Positions 1 to 6,896 of a DNA stretch of 25,871 nucleotides are shown here, in pieces. The stretch covers positions 1-25,871 of the IMG/VR virus record IMGVR_UViG_3300030060_005195; one strand, given 5' to 3'. The first letter of the stretch is position 1. Each line of letters begins with the position of its first letter. A program made the translations under genes and the position numbers. The notes beneath the pieces are model-generated. The model did not search any database and was not told where the DNA came from. It saw only the letters and a program-made list of their open reading frames with translations. This stretch comes from a virus.

Positions 1-788
1 ACTTAGATGCAATTAGACGCAAACTCGGAGATTTACAATCTCAAACAACAAGGACTTCCCACTTATGGAAACCAAGTCCAGGAAAAAATCAAGTAAGAAT
101 AGTACCTTATCAGTATAATAAAGATAACCCTTTCCAAGAGTTATATTTTCATTACGACTTAGGCAAGAAGAATTATCTTTCACCTGTAACATTTGGTGAA
201 TCTGACCCAGTGTTAGAATTTTCTGAAAAACTAAAATCAACTGGAAATAGTGACGATTGGAAACTCTCTAAAAAACTTGAACCAAAATTAAGAACATATG
301 TTCCTGTATTGGTAAGAGGTGAAGAAGGAGAAGGTGTTAAACTATGGGGATTTGGTAAACAAGTATATACTGAATTACTAGGATTTATTACAGACCCAGA
401 TTATGGTGATATAACAGATCCTTCTACAGGTAGAGATATCGTAGTAGAATTTACACCATCTGAAGGTGCAGGTAGTTATCCAAAAACTACTATTAGAGTA
501 AAACCTAATCAAACTCCAGCTACTACTGATAAAACTATAGCTGAAAAGATTATGACAGGTCAAGAAGATATTTTTAATATTTTTAAGAAGGTATCTTATG
601 ATGACTTGAAAAAGGCATTAGAAGAGTGGTTAGATCCAAGTACTGATGGTGAACAACCAGCTGGAGATTTACCTTGGGAAACTAAAACAGAAACAAAATC
701 ACAACCTACTGCACAAGCTGCAGCAACAACAAAGGTTAAAAGTACAGACGATATTTCTGCAGCCTTTGATGATTTATTTAACCAATAG
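1..788 (+). CDS. 32: Single-stranded DNA-binding protein, T4 gp32-like (5' partial)
   Basis: The reading frame is open from base 3 and enters from outside the window; 261 residues are visible, so only a short N-terminal part is missing compared with T4 gp32 (301 residues). The core is gp32-like: LWKPSPGKNQVRIVPY near the start, then FQELYFHYDLG and YLSPVTFG, the OB-fold part that covers single-stranded DNA during replication and recombination. A Thr/Gln/Ala-rich linker leads to an acidic end (DDISAAFDDLFNQ), the expected site for partner-protein binding. There is no cysteine in the visible part, so the structural zinc site of T4 gp32 (one His, three Cys) is absent. A GTG at 210 is an internal codon, not the start. 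uvsX lies just downstream, a partner in strand exchange in T4. Confidence 0.9.
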   Translation, partial: LDAIRRKLGDLQSQTTRTSHLWKPSPGKNQVRIVPYQYNKDNPFQELYFHYDLGKKNYLSPVTFGESDPVLEFSEKLKSTGNSDDWKLSKKLEPKLRTYVPVLVRGEEGEGVKLWGFGKQVYTELLGFITDPDYGDITDPSTGRDIVVEFTPSEGAGSYPKTTIRVKPNQTPATTDKTIAEKIMTGQEDIFNIFKKVSYDDLKKALEEWLDPSTDGEQPAGDLPWETKTETKSQPTAQAAATTKVKSTDDISAAFDDLFNQ

Positions 789-799
789 GAGAGATTAAA

Positions 800-949
800 A
801 TGGATAAAGAATTATTAAAAAGAAAGATTGAAAATCCAGTTAGAGCTTTAGCAAAAGAATTGGAAGGTAGAGGACAAATGGAAGGTATTATTGCTGAATT
901 AGTTCGTGTACTTTTAGCTAATGTTAAAGAATTAAATGGAGAAAAATAG
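800..949 (+). CDS. Small helical protein of unknown function (49 aa)
   Basis: This short gene starts with ATG 11 bases after the gp32-like stop and is preceded by AGGAGAG, a good ribosome binding site. It ends one base before the uvsX start, so it fills the gap exactly. The product is 49 residues, charged and probably all-helical (MDKELLKRKIENPVRAL..., then MEGIIAELVRVLLANVKEL), with no cysteine and no membrane segment. I do not recognise a family. Its position between the single-strand binding protein and the recombinase suggests a role in replication or recombination, but that is inference from position only. Confidence 0.75.
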   Translation: MDKELLKRKIENPVRALAKELEGRGQMEGIIAELVRVLLANVKELNGEK

Positions 950-950
950 T

Positions 951-2069
951 ATGGGTAATCAAGAGAAAGACCAATTAGCACAAATCCTTGCAACATCTCT
1001 GAATAAAAAATTCAAAGACTATAAGGTTGCATATTTTTTAGATGGATCTGAAGAAACACCTACAGATTTATCAGAGTGGATAAGTACTGGTTCTTCAATG
1101 CTTGATTTAGCTATATCGAATAGACCTGATGGTGGAATACCAGTTGGTAGAATTACCGAAATAACTGGTCTAGAGGCTTCTGGAAAGTCTCTAATAGCTG
1201 CACAAATACTAGCTAACACTCAGAAAATGGGAGGTTTAGCAGTCTATATTGATACTGAAAATGCAATCAACGAAGAATTTTTACAAGCTCTTGGTATAGA
1301 TATTTCAAAACTATTATATGTACAATTGGAAACAGTTGAAGATATATTTGAAGTTATGGAGAATATTATACTAACAGTAAGAGAAGGTGAAAAAGATAGA
1401 TTAGTTACTATTGCAGTAGATTCAGTAGCAGCAGCCACAACCAAAGTAGAACAGTCTGCAGACTATAGTAAAGATGGTTGGGCAACTAGTAAAGCCATAG
1501 TTCTTTCGAAAGCAATGCGTAAGATAACTCAAATGATTGGTAGACAGAGAATAGCTCTAATATTTACAAATCAATTGAGACAAAAAATGGGAGTTATGTT
1601 TGGAGACCCTTGGACAACAAGTGGTGGTAAAGCAATTGCATTTCACTCCAGCTGTAGATTAAGATTGAAAGCTGCAGGTCAGATAAAAGCAACTGTAAAT
1701 GGACAAGCACAAACCATTGGTATAAAAACAAAGGCGCAAGTAGTTAAGAATAGAATGGGACCACCTTTAAGAACTGCTGAATTTGATATTTACTTTGATA
1801 GTGGAATTGATGATTTTGGTGGATGGTTACAGGTTTTGAAAGCGTATAAGCTTATTAAACAAGGTGGATCTTGGTATACCTTTACTCGAGCGGATGGAAC
1901 TGAATTGAAATGCACGTCAAAAACTTGGAAAGATAAGTTAGCCGAAGATGAAGAACTTAGAACAGAAGTTTATGACCTTATATGCAAAACCCTGGTTATG
2001 GATTACAAGACAGAGAATTTGGGTATTGATGATGTAGAGCATTCTGATGAACCAGTTCCTGAAGGCTAG
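951..2069 (+). CDS. uvsX: UvsX-like recombinase (RecA/Rad51 family)
   Basis: The product is 372 residues, close to T4 UvsX (391). It would form filaments on single-stranded DNA and catalyse strand exchange for recombination-dependent replication and repair. The Walker A motif GLEASGKS is at residues 73-80 and the Walker B strand LVTIAVDS ends in Asp157; TNQLRQKMG and TTSGGKAIAFHSS fit the DNA-binding loops and core of the family. An in-frame ATG at 936 exists, but 951 is preferred because GGAG at 938-941 is correctly spaced for it and the upstream small gene ends at 949. Order gp32, small gene, uvsX suggests one transcript. The 3' end is followed by a non-coding stretch and a terminator. Confidence 0.93.
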   Translation: MGNQEKDQLAQILATSLNKKFKDYKVAYFLDGSEETPTDLSEWISTGSSMLDLAISNRPDGGIPVGRITEITGLEASGKSLIAAQILANTQKMGGLAVYIDTENAINEEFLQALGIDISKLLYVQLETVEDIFEVMENIILTVREGEKDRLVTIAVDSVAAATTKVEQSADYSKDGWATSKAIVLSKAMRKITQMIGRQRIALIFTNQLRQKMGVMFGDPWTTSGGKAIAFHSSCRLRLKAAGQIKATVNGQAQTIGIKTKAQVVKNRMGPPLRTAEFDIYFDSGIDDFGGWLQVLKAYKLIKQGGSWYTFTRADGTELKCTSKTWKDKLAEDEELRTEVYDLICKTLVMDYKTENLGIDDVEHSDEPVPEG

Positions 2070-2078
2070 CAGTTGAAG

Positions 2079-2200
2079 ATGGCGTGGTGACCCCATTAAC
2101 AACAAATAATAGTGAGACTTTTGTCATCGTGTGAAGCTGATACCAACGTTTTTGGAGCGTCACCGTAAGAAAACTAGAAAACACACTACACTATTAGCTA
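2079..2200 (+). ncRNA. Candidate structured RNA between uvsX and the exonuclease gene
   Basis: The stretch from the uvsX stop to the terminator at 2203 has no convincing open frame on the + strand and is richer in G+C than its surroundings (about 44% in 2081-2170 by hand count). It contains two long-range complementary pairs: GGTGAC at 2086-2091 with GTCACC at 2159-2164, and TAATAGTG at 2107-2114 with CACTATTA at 2189-2196. A local hairpin CCAA-cgttt-TTGG lies at 2143-2155. The two long-range pairings cross, so they would form a pseudoknot or be alternatives. A terminator hairpin follows directly. It may be a small RNA or the structured 3' end of the uvsX transcript. It matches no RNA family known to me. 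Confidence 0.25.
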
Positions 2201-2202
2201 TT

Positions 2203-2240
2203 GCAAGGGCTTCTGAGAAATTAGAAGTCCTTGCTTTTTG
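2203..2240 (+). terminator. Rho-independent terminator after uvsX
   Basis: A 12-base stem, GCAAGGGCTTCT at 2203-2214 and AGAAGTCCTTGC at 2223-2234, pairs fully apart from one G-U pair, with an 8-base loop. Five T residues follow at 2235-2239. It lies 134 bases after the uvsX stop and just ahead of the next promoter, so it separates two transcription units. Confidence 0.85.
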
Positions 2241-2254
2241 TTAACAACTTTTTT

Positions 2255-2303
2255 ACCCAGAATTTTACCATGTCAAAAAAATTGGTTATATTTAACATAT
2301 AAA
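2255..2303 (+). promoter_or_regulatory. Promoter-like motif, copy A (upstream of exonuclease gene)
   Basis: This segment reads ACCCAGAATTTTACC, then ATGTCA at 2270-2275, an A-run, TTGG, TTATATT and an AT-rich box (TAACAT at 2293-2298, or TATAAA at 2298-2303). It is nearly identical to the segment before the DNA polymerase gene (copy B) over about 45 bases, and its ATGTCA and TTATATT elements recur at 15944 and 25297. The two longer copies also share TTGTTAAYAACTTTT just upstream (2238 and 10686). The distance to the ATG at 2313 suits a short leader. It is either a sigma-70-like promoter or a phage-activator promoter. Confidence 0.65.
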
Positions 2304-2312
2304 AACAAAAAT

Positions 2313-3347
2313 ATGAAAGACAGATATAAAGAAATACTAGAAGGTCTAAGTGAAGATACTGCACCTAAAGATAAGAATGATAGAATTCTAATAATAGATG
2401 GACTAAATACATTTATTAGAAGTTTTGCAGTTAATCCAAGTGTAAATGAAGATGGTATACATGTTGGTGGTATGACTGGCTTTTTACATTCGATAGGATA
2501 TGCAATTAGAAATATTAAACCTACTAGAGTTATTATATGTTTTGATGGTAAAGGTGGTAGTCAAAGACGTAGAAAAATATATCCAGAATATAAGCAAAAT
2601 AGAAGAGTTAGAAAGCACTTAACAAGAGCAAATACATTTCAGTCTATAGATGATGAAAGAATATCTATGGGTCAGCAAATAAATAGACTAACTGAATACT
2701 TAGAAACTCTTCCAATAACTGTACTAGCCACAGAAAATATAGAAGCAGATGATGCAATGGCATATATTTGCCAACAAGTGTATCCTACAAGTCAATGTAT
2801 TTTAATGTCTACAGATAGAGACTTTTTACAACTTGTAGATAGTAGAGTACAAGTTTGGTCACCAACTAAGAAAAAGTTTTACGATTCAGAATCAGTACAA
2901 CAAGAATTCTTAATAAATTCTAAGAACTTTATTTTATTAAAATGTATAACTGGTGATGGCTCAGATAATATTCCTGGTATAAGAGGTGCAGGAATAAAAT
3001 CTTTACAAAAAAGACTTCCATTATTATTTGAAGACAGAAAGATTGAATTATCAGAAGTTATTGATTATGTAAAAAATAATAGTGACGCAACAAAATTAGG
3101 ACAAGCACTTAAAGACTCAGAAGATTTACTAAATACAAATTATAGATTGATGCAATTAGAAGATGTAGAAATATCTGGTCATGCTAAAGAATCTATTATG
3201 AATATTGTACATGCAGATATTAGTAGATTAAATAAAAGAAAATTTGAACAAATGGTATTAGAAGATAATATAAATGGAATATTTAAGAATCCATCTCTAT
3301 GGTTAAGAGAATCTTTTTTACCTTTAGATAATATTATAGGACAATAG
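2313..3347 (+). CDS. 5'-3' exonuclease / flap nuclease, T4 RNase H-like
   Basis: The product is 344 residues and belongs to the PIN-domain 5' nucleases that remove RNA primers and flaps on the lagging strand, the role of T4 RNase H. Metal-binding acidic residues appear in the expected order: IIDGLN (Asp29), CFDGKGG (Asp78), ENIEADDAMAY (Glu144, Asp146, Asp147), STDRDF (Asp168, Asp170) and TGDGSDNIPG (Asp215, Asp218). The last motif leads into the helix-three-turn-helix DNA-binding element (IRGAGIKSL). The frame is open from a TTG at 2238, but that lies in the terminator tract and upstream of the promoter, so the ATG at 2313 is chosen. The helicase gene follows with no gap. T4 RNase H has 305 residues, so this one is slightly longer. 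Confidence 0.88.
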   Translation: MKDRYKEILEGLSEDTAPKDKNDRILIIDGLNTFIRSFAVNPSVNEDGIHVGGMTGFLHSIGYAIRNIKPTRVIICFDGKGGSQRRRKIYPEYKQNRRVRKHLTRANTFQSIDDERISMGQQINRLTEYLETLPITVLATENIEADDAMAYICQQVYPTSQCILMSTDRDFLQLVDSRVQVWSPTKKKFYDSESVQQEFLINSKNFILLKCITGDGSDNIPGIRGAGIKSLQKRLPLLFEDRKIELSEVIDYVKNNSDATKLGQALKDSEDLLNTNYRLMQLEDVEISGHAKESIMNIVHADISRLNKRKFEQMVLEDNINGIFKNPSLWLRESFLPLDNIIGQ

Positions 3348-4685
3348 ATGCAAGAAAAATTTCAATATGGTTATAGCTTTCAAACTAAGTTAATAGCATG
3401 TCTATTTAAGGATAGAGCATTTTTACAACAAATTATGGATATTCTAGATCCAGTTTACTTTGAATCAGAAGCTAATATAACTATTGTAGAAAGTATCAAA
3501 GACTATTTTCAAGAATATAAGCAACCACCGACTATGGAAGTTATGTCTGTTAAGGTGAAAGAACTTGACAATGATATGTTAAAAACTCAAGTTGTAGAAC
3601 ACTTAAAAGATTCATATAAACAGTTAGATGCACCAGACTTAGACTTTGTAAAAGAACAAACAATTAAATTTTGTAAAAACCAAGTACTAAAGTCAGCAAT
3701 TATGGAATCAGTTCAACTTCTTGAAAGAGGAGAATATGACCAGATAAAAATGACAATTGATGATGCAATGAAAGCTGGTCTAGAAAGAGCTATTGGTCAT
3801 GAGTATATAGAAGAAATAGATGCGCGATATCTAGAATCAGTTCGAAATACAGTTACAACTGGTTGGGATATAGTAGATGATATTGCAGATGGTGGATTAG
3901 GTAAAGGTGAACTTGGAGTATTTGTTGCACCATCTGGTATTGGTAAGTCTTGGGCACTAGTAAATGTAGGTGCAGCTGCAGTTAAAGCAGGTTTGAATGT
4001 AATTCATTACACTTTAGAATTAAATGAATCTTATGTAGGACTAAGATATGACGCAGTACTTAGTGGAATACAAGCTCAAGAATTAAAATATCACATAGAA
4101 GAAGTAAAAGATATAGTTGGTAAGTTAGAAGGTAAACTTATTGTAAAGTATTATCCAACGAAAGGTGGAACTGTAAATACTTTGGCTAGTCACATAGAAA
4201 AATGTAGACTACAAGGCTTTGACCCTGATTTAATAATCGTAGATTATGCAGATTTATTACGTGGTCATGGTAAAGAAGTAAGACACGAACTTGGTAATAT
4301 TTATGAAGACTTAAGAGGACTAGCTGGTGAACATGAAATACCAGTTTGGACAGCATCACAAGCAAATAGATCTGCGTTAAGTGATGATATTATTGGAGCA
4401 GAGAAAATTGCAGAATCTTATGCTAAAATTATGACGGCTGATTTTGTAGTTTCATTAAGTAGAAAGATAGAAGATAAGTTGGCAAATACAGGTAGATGGC
4501 ATATAATTAAAAATAGATTTGGTCAAGATGGTATAACATTCCCTAGTAAAATGAATGCTAGTAATGGTCAAATAGAAATATATGCACCTAACTCGTTAGA
4601 TGGCCAAGATGTTCAGCAAGATATGGATAATCATTCTGAATATTTAAGAAAAGTTTTGAAACAAAAATATAATAAAGAATCTTAA
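3348..4685 (+). CDS. 41: Replicative DNA helicase, DnaB/T4 gp41-like
   Basis: The product is 445 residues (T4 gp41 has 475) and should be the hexameric 5'-3' helicase that opens the replication fork. The N-terminal part is helical, as in the primase-interacting domain of DnaB. The RecA-like motor domain starts near residue 170: Walker A APSGIGKS (Lys200, Ser201), DnaB-type YTLELNES, Walker B DLIIVDYADLL (Asp299), and TASQANRSA, the DnaB motif 4 region. The ATG follows the exonuclease stop directly, and AGGA in the last codons of that gene gives the ribosome binding site. No primase (gp61) is visible in the window. Confidence 0.9.
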   Translation: MQEKFQYGYSFQTKLIACLFKDRAFLQQIMDILDPVYFESEANITIVESIKDYFQEYKQPPTMEVMSVKVKELDNDMLKTQVVEHLKDSYKQLDAPDLDFVKEQTIKFCKNQVLKSAIMESVQLLERGEYDQIKMTIDDAMKAGLERAIGHEYIEEIDARYLESVRNTVTTGWDIVDDIADGGLGKGELGVFVAPSGIGKSWALVNVGAAAVKAGLNVIHYTLELNESYVGLRYDAVLSGIQAQELKYHIEEVKDIVGKLEGKLIVKYYPTKGGTVNTLASHIEKCRLQGFDPDLIIVDYADLLRGHGKEVRHELGNIYEDLRGLAGEHEIPVWTASQANRSALSDDIIGAEKIAESYAKIMTADFVVSLSRKIEDKLANTGRWHIIKNRFGQDGITFPSKMNASNGQIEIYAPNSLDGQDVQQDMDNHSEYLRKVLKQKYNKES

Positions 4686-4776
4686 ATATGTATATATCGA
4701 TATTTATTATAGACTGGCTCGATCCAGTCATTGTTTTCAACGGAGAAATTTAGTACATAATAAAGGAGAAAGAAAT
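4686..4776 (+). promoter_or_regulatory. Leader of the reductase operon with hairpin and strong ribosome binding site
   Basis: This 91-base gap holds an AT-rich stretch with GATATTTATTATAG at 4699-4712 that could serve as a -10 region, and a hairpin with a 6-base stem, GACTGG at 4712-4717 and CCAGTC at 4724-4729, loop CTCGAT. The run after the hairpin (ATTGTTTTC) has few T residues, so it would be a weak terminator; it may instead be a structured 5' leader. AAGGAG at 4763-4768 is a strong ribosome binding site for the ATG at 4777. I see no cobalamin riboswitch; the space is too short. Confidence 0.45.
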
Positions 4777-6636
4777 ATGGAAGTATCAAATCAAATTTTA
4801 TCAGAAATTACGGTTTACATGAAGTACGCAAAGTTCGTACCAGAATTAAATAGAAGAGAAACTTGGGAAGAGTTGGTGACAAGAAATAAAGAAATGCACC
4901 AAAAGAAATTTCCAATGTTAAAGGACGAAATAGAAGAAAAATATAAATTAGTGTATGACAAAAAAGTACTTCCATCTATGAGAAGCTTGCAGTTTGGTGG
5001 TAAGCCTATAGAAATATCTCCTAATAGAATATACAATTGTGCCTATCTTCCTATAGACTCTATTGATGCTTTTAGTGAAACTATGTTTTTACTATTAGGT
5101 GGAACAGGAGTAGGATACTCAGTACAAAGACACCATGTTGCAAAATTACCAGCAATACAAAAGCCATGGCCAAAAAGAACAAAGAGATTCTTAATTGGTG
5201 ATAGTATAGAAGGTTGGGCAGATGCAGTTAAAGTTCTTATGAAATCTTATATGAATGGTGGTGGAAGTAGAATAGAGTTTGACTTTTCAGATATTAGACC
5301 AAAAGGTGCACAATTAGTAACTTCTGGTGGTAAAGCTCCAGGACCACAGCCATTAAAAGAATGTATCTTAAAAGTAAAAGGTATATTAGAATCAAAAGAA
5401 ACAGGAGAAAAATTAACTACTCTAGAAGCTCATGATATTGTTTGCCATATTGCAGATGCAGTTCTTGCAGGTGGTATTAGAAGAGCAGCACTAATTAGCT
5501 TATTTAATGCTGATGATGACCAAATGATTAGTTGTAAAAGTGGTAATTGGTGGGAATTGAATCCACAAAGAGGTAGAGCAAACAATTCTGCAGTTTTAAT
5601 GAGACACAAAATTACTAAAGAGTTCTTTTTAGACCTTTGGAAACGTGTAGAATTATCAGGAGCTGGTGAACCAGGTATTTATCTAAATAATGACAAAGAT
5701 TGGGGTACAAATCCATGTTGTGAAATTGCATTAAGACCTCATCAATTTTGTAATCTTTGTGAAGTAAATGTAAGTAATATAGAAGACCAAGATGACTTAA
5801 ATGAAAGAGTTAAAGTTGCATCTTTTATAGGAACTTTACAGGCTGGATATACAGACTTTCATTATCTTAGAGATGTATGGAGAGAAACAACTGAAAAAGA
5901 TGCCTTAATAGGAGTATCTATGACCGGTATCGGTAGTGGTAGAGTACTTGGATATGATATGAAAAAAGCTGCAAGTTTAGTTAAAAGAGAAAATACTAGA
6001 GTTGCAAAAATTATAGGTATAAACCAGTCTGCAAGAACAACAACTGTAAAACCTGCAGGTACTACAAGTCTTGTTTTAGGTACAAGTTCAGGTATCCATG
6101 CATGGCATAATGACTACTATATTCGTAGAATAAGAGTTGGTAAAAACGAATCTATATATCAACACTTAGTAACTAATCACCCAGAATTAGTTGAAGATGA
6201 ATATTTCAGACCACATGATACTGCAGTAATTCAAGTACCTCAAAAGTCACCTGAAGGTTCTATTTTAAGAACAGAATCTCCTTTTCAACTATTAGAAAGA
6301 GTTAAAAAGGTAGCTACAGAATGGGTAAAATCTGGCCATAGAGCTGGTTCAAACTCTCATAATGTTTCTGCAACTATTAGTCTTAAACAAGAAGACTGGC
6401 CGTTAGCAGGTGAATGGATGTGGGAAAATAGAAATTACTATAATGGATTATCAGTATTACCTTATGATGGTGGAACATATACACAAGCACCATTTGAAGA
6501 TATTACTGAAGAAAAATATAATGAAATGATGAAGTCTCTTTCAGAAGTAGATTTATCAAATGTTATGGAAGTAGAAGACAATACAGATTTAAGTGGAGAA
6601 TTAGCATGTGCAGGAGGAAGTTGTGAAATCACATGA
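4777..6636 (+). CDS. nrdJ: Adenosylcobalamin-dependent ribonucleotide reductase (class II)
   Basis: The 619-residue product reduces ribonucleotides to deoxyribonucleotides using a B12-derived radical. It resembles the monomeric class II enzyme of Lactobacillus leichmannii: YNCAYLP (Cys88) and FCNLC (Cys325) would form the redox pair, NPCCEI supplies the thiyl-radical cysteine (Cys314) and the general-acid glutamate (Glu316), and CAGGSC at the extreme C-terminus (Cys611, Cys616) is the shuttle pair. The 11-residue distance from Cys314 to Cys325 is that of the Lactobacillus enzyme. GGTGVGYSVQ and GGIRRAALIS are further family motifs. It is shorter than the Lactobacillus protein (739 residues). 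No small radical subunit gene is present, consistent with class II. It opens a long operon that continues to the dUTPase. Confidence 0.93.
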   Translation: MEVSNQILSEITVYMKYAKFVPELNRRETWEELVTRNKEMHQKKFPMLKDEIEEKYKLVYDKKVLPSMRSLQFGGKPIEISPNRIYNCAYLPIDSIDAFSETMFLLLGGTGVGYSVQRHHVAKLPAIQKPWPKRTKRFLIGDSIEGWADAVKVLMKSYMNGGGSRIEFDFSDIRPKGAQLVTSGGKAPGPQPLKECILKVKGILESKETGEKLTTLEAHDIVCHIADAVLAGGIRRAALISLFNADDDQMISCKSGNWWELNPQRGRANNSAVLMRHKITKEFFLDLWKRVELSGAGEPGIYLNNDKDWGTNPCCEIALRPHQFCNLCEVNVSNIEDQDDLNERVKVASFIGTLQAGYTDFHYLRDVWRETTEKDALIGVSMTGIGSGRVLGYDMKKAASLVKRENTRVAKIIGINQSARTTTVKPAGTTSLVLGTSSGIHAWHNDYYIRRIRVGKNESIYQHLVTNHPELVEDEYFRPHDTAVIQVPQKSPEGSILRTESPFQLLERVKKVATEWVKSGHRAGSNSHNVSATISLKQEDWPLAGEWMWENRNYYNGLSVLPYDGGTYTQAPFEDITEEKYNEMMKSLSEVDLSNVMEVEDNTDLSGELACAGGSCEIT

Positions 6637-6802
6637 TGATTGGATAGTAGATCTGTATTATAAGGAAATGGTTGCTCAAAAAAATATGGAGAAAAACCAT
6701 GACCAGCATTCACAGCCTACAGAACAAACTCAAAAAAATACAGAAAGAGATAGAAGACTATCAAGAAAACTGCAAACACAAGAGTCAGCACATAAAGTTT
6801 GA
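6623..6802 (+). CDS. Possible small protein overlapping both neighbours (59 aa)
   Basis: A GTG at 6623 lies five bases after GGAGG (6613-6617), which is itself part of the codons for the reductase C-terminal CAGGSC motif. The frame encodes a 59-residue protein that starts MKSHDDWIVDLYYKEM, which looks like ordinary protein, and then becomes Gln/Lys/Arg-rich (HSQPTEQTQKN...) where it runs in another frame over the zinc-ribbon gene. Without it, 6637-6698 would be uncovered. An alternative start is ATG at 6668 behind AAGGAA. The second half may be only a run-on, or the gene may not be real. No family is recognised. Confidence 0.35.
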   Translation: MKSHDDWIVDLYYKEMVAQKNMEKNHDQHSQPTEQTQKNTERDRRLSRKLQTQESAHKV

Positions 6803-6896
6803 CCATAATAAAAATGCAAGATGGTTCTGTATCAGATGTGATAAAATGGTCAGAATACCTAGTTATAGTGAATTACAAGATTGGATTAAAAAATGA
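6699..6896 (+). CDS. Small zinc-ribbon protein with N-terminal coiled coil
   Basis: The 65-residue product begins with a helix likely to form a coiled coil (SLQNKLKKIQKEIEDYQEN) followed by a putative metal site made of Cys25, His27, Cys44 and Cys47 (CKH ... RWFCIRC) and the ending PSYSELQDWIKK. Short proteins of this pattern are common in T4-like marine phages near nucleotide-metabolism genes; their role is not known to me. The ATG at 6699 has GGAG at 6688-6691 in front of it and is preferred over a TTG at 6672. The stop overlaps the next start (ATGA), suggesting translational coupling. Confidence 0.75.
   Translation: MTSIHSLQNKLKKIQKEIEDYQENCKHKSQHIKFDHNKNARWFCIRCDKMVRIPSYSELQDWIKK

Noticed and set aside
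936-950. Earlier ATG for uvsX
   Set aside because: It overlaps the preceding small gene and the GGAG that serves the ATG at 951.
2070-2200. tRNA gene in the non-coding stretch
   Set aside because: I could find no acceptor stem with matching T-arm (GGTTCGA-like) or anticodon arm.
2238-2312. Upstream TTG start that would lengthen the exonuclease by 25 residues
   Set aside because: It lies in the T-run of the terminator and ahead of promoter copy A; the extra residues (TTFLPRILPCQKNWL) are translated promoter.
4686-4776. Cobalamin riboswitch controlling the B12-dependent reductase
   Set aside because: The gap of 91 bases with one 6-base hairpin is too small and lacks the conserved core of that riboswitch.
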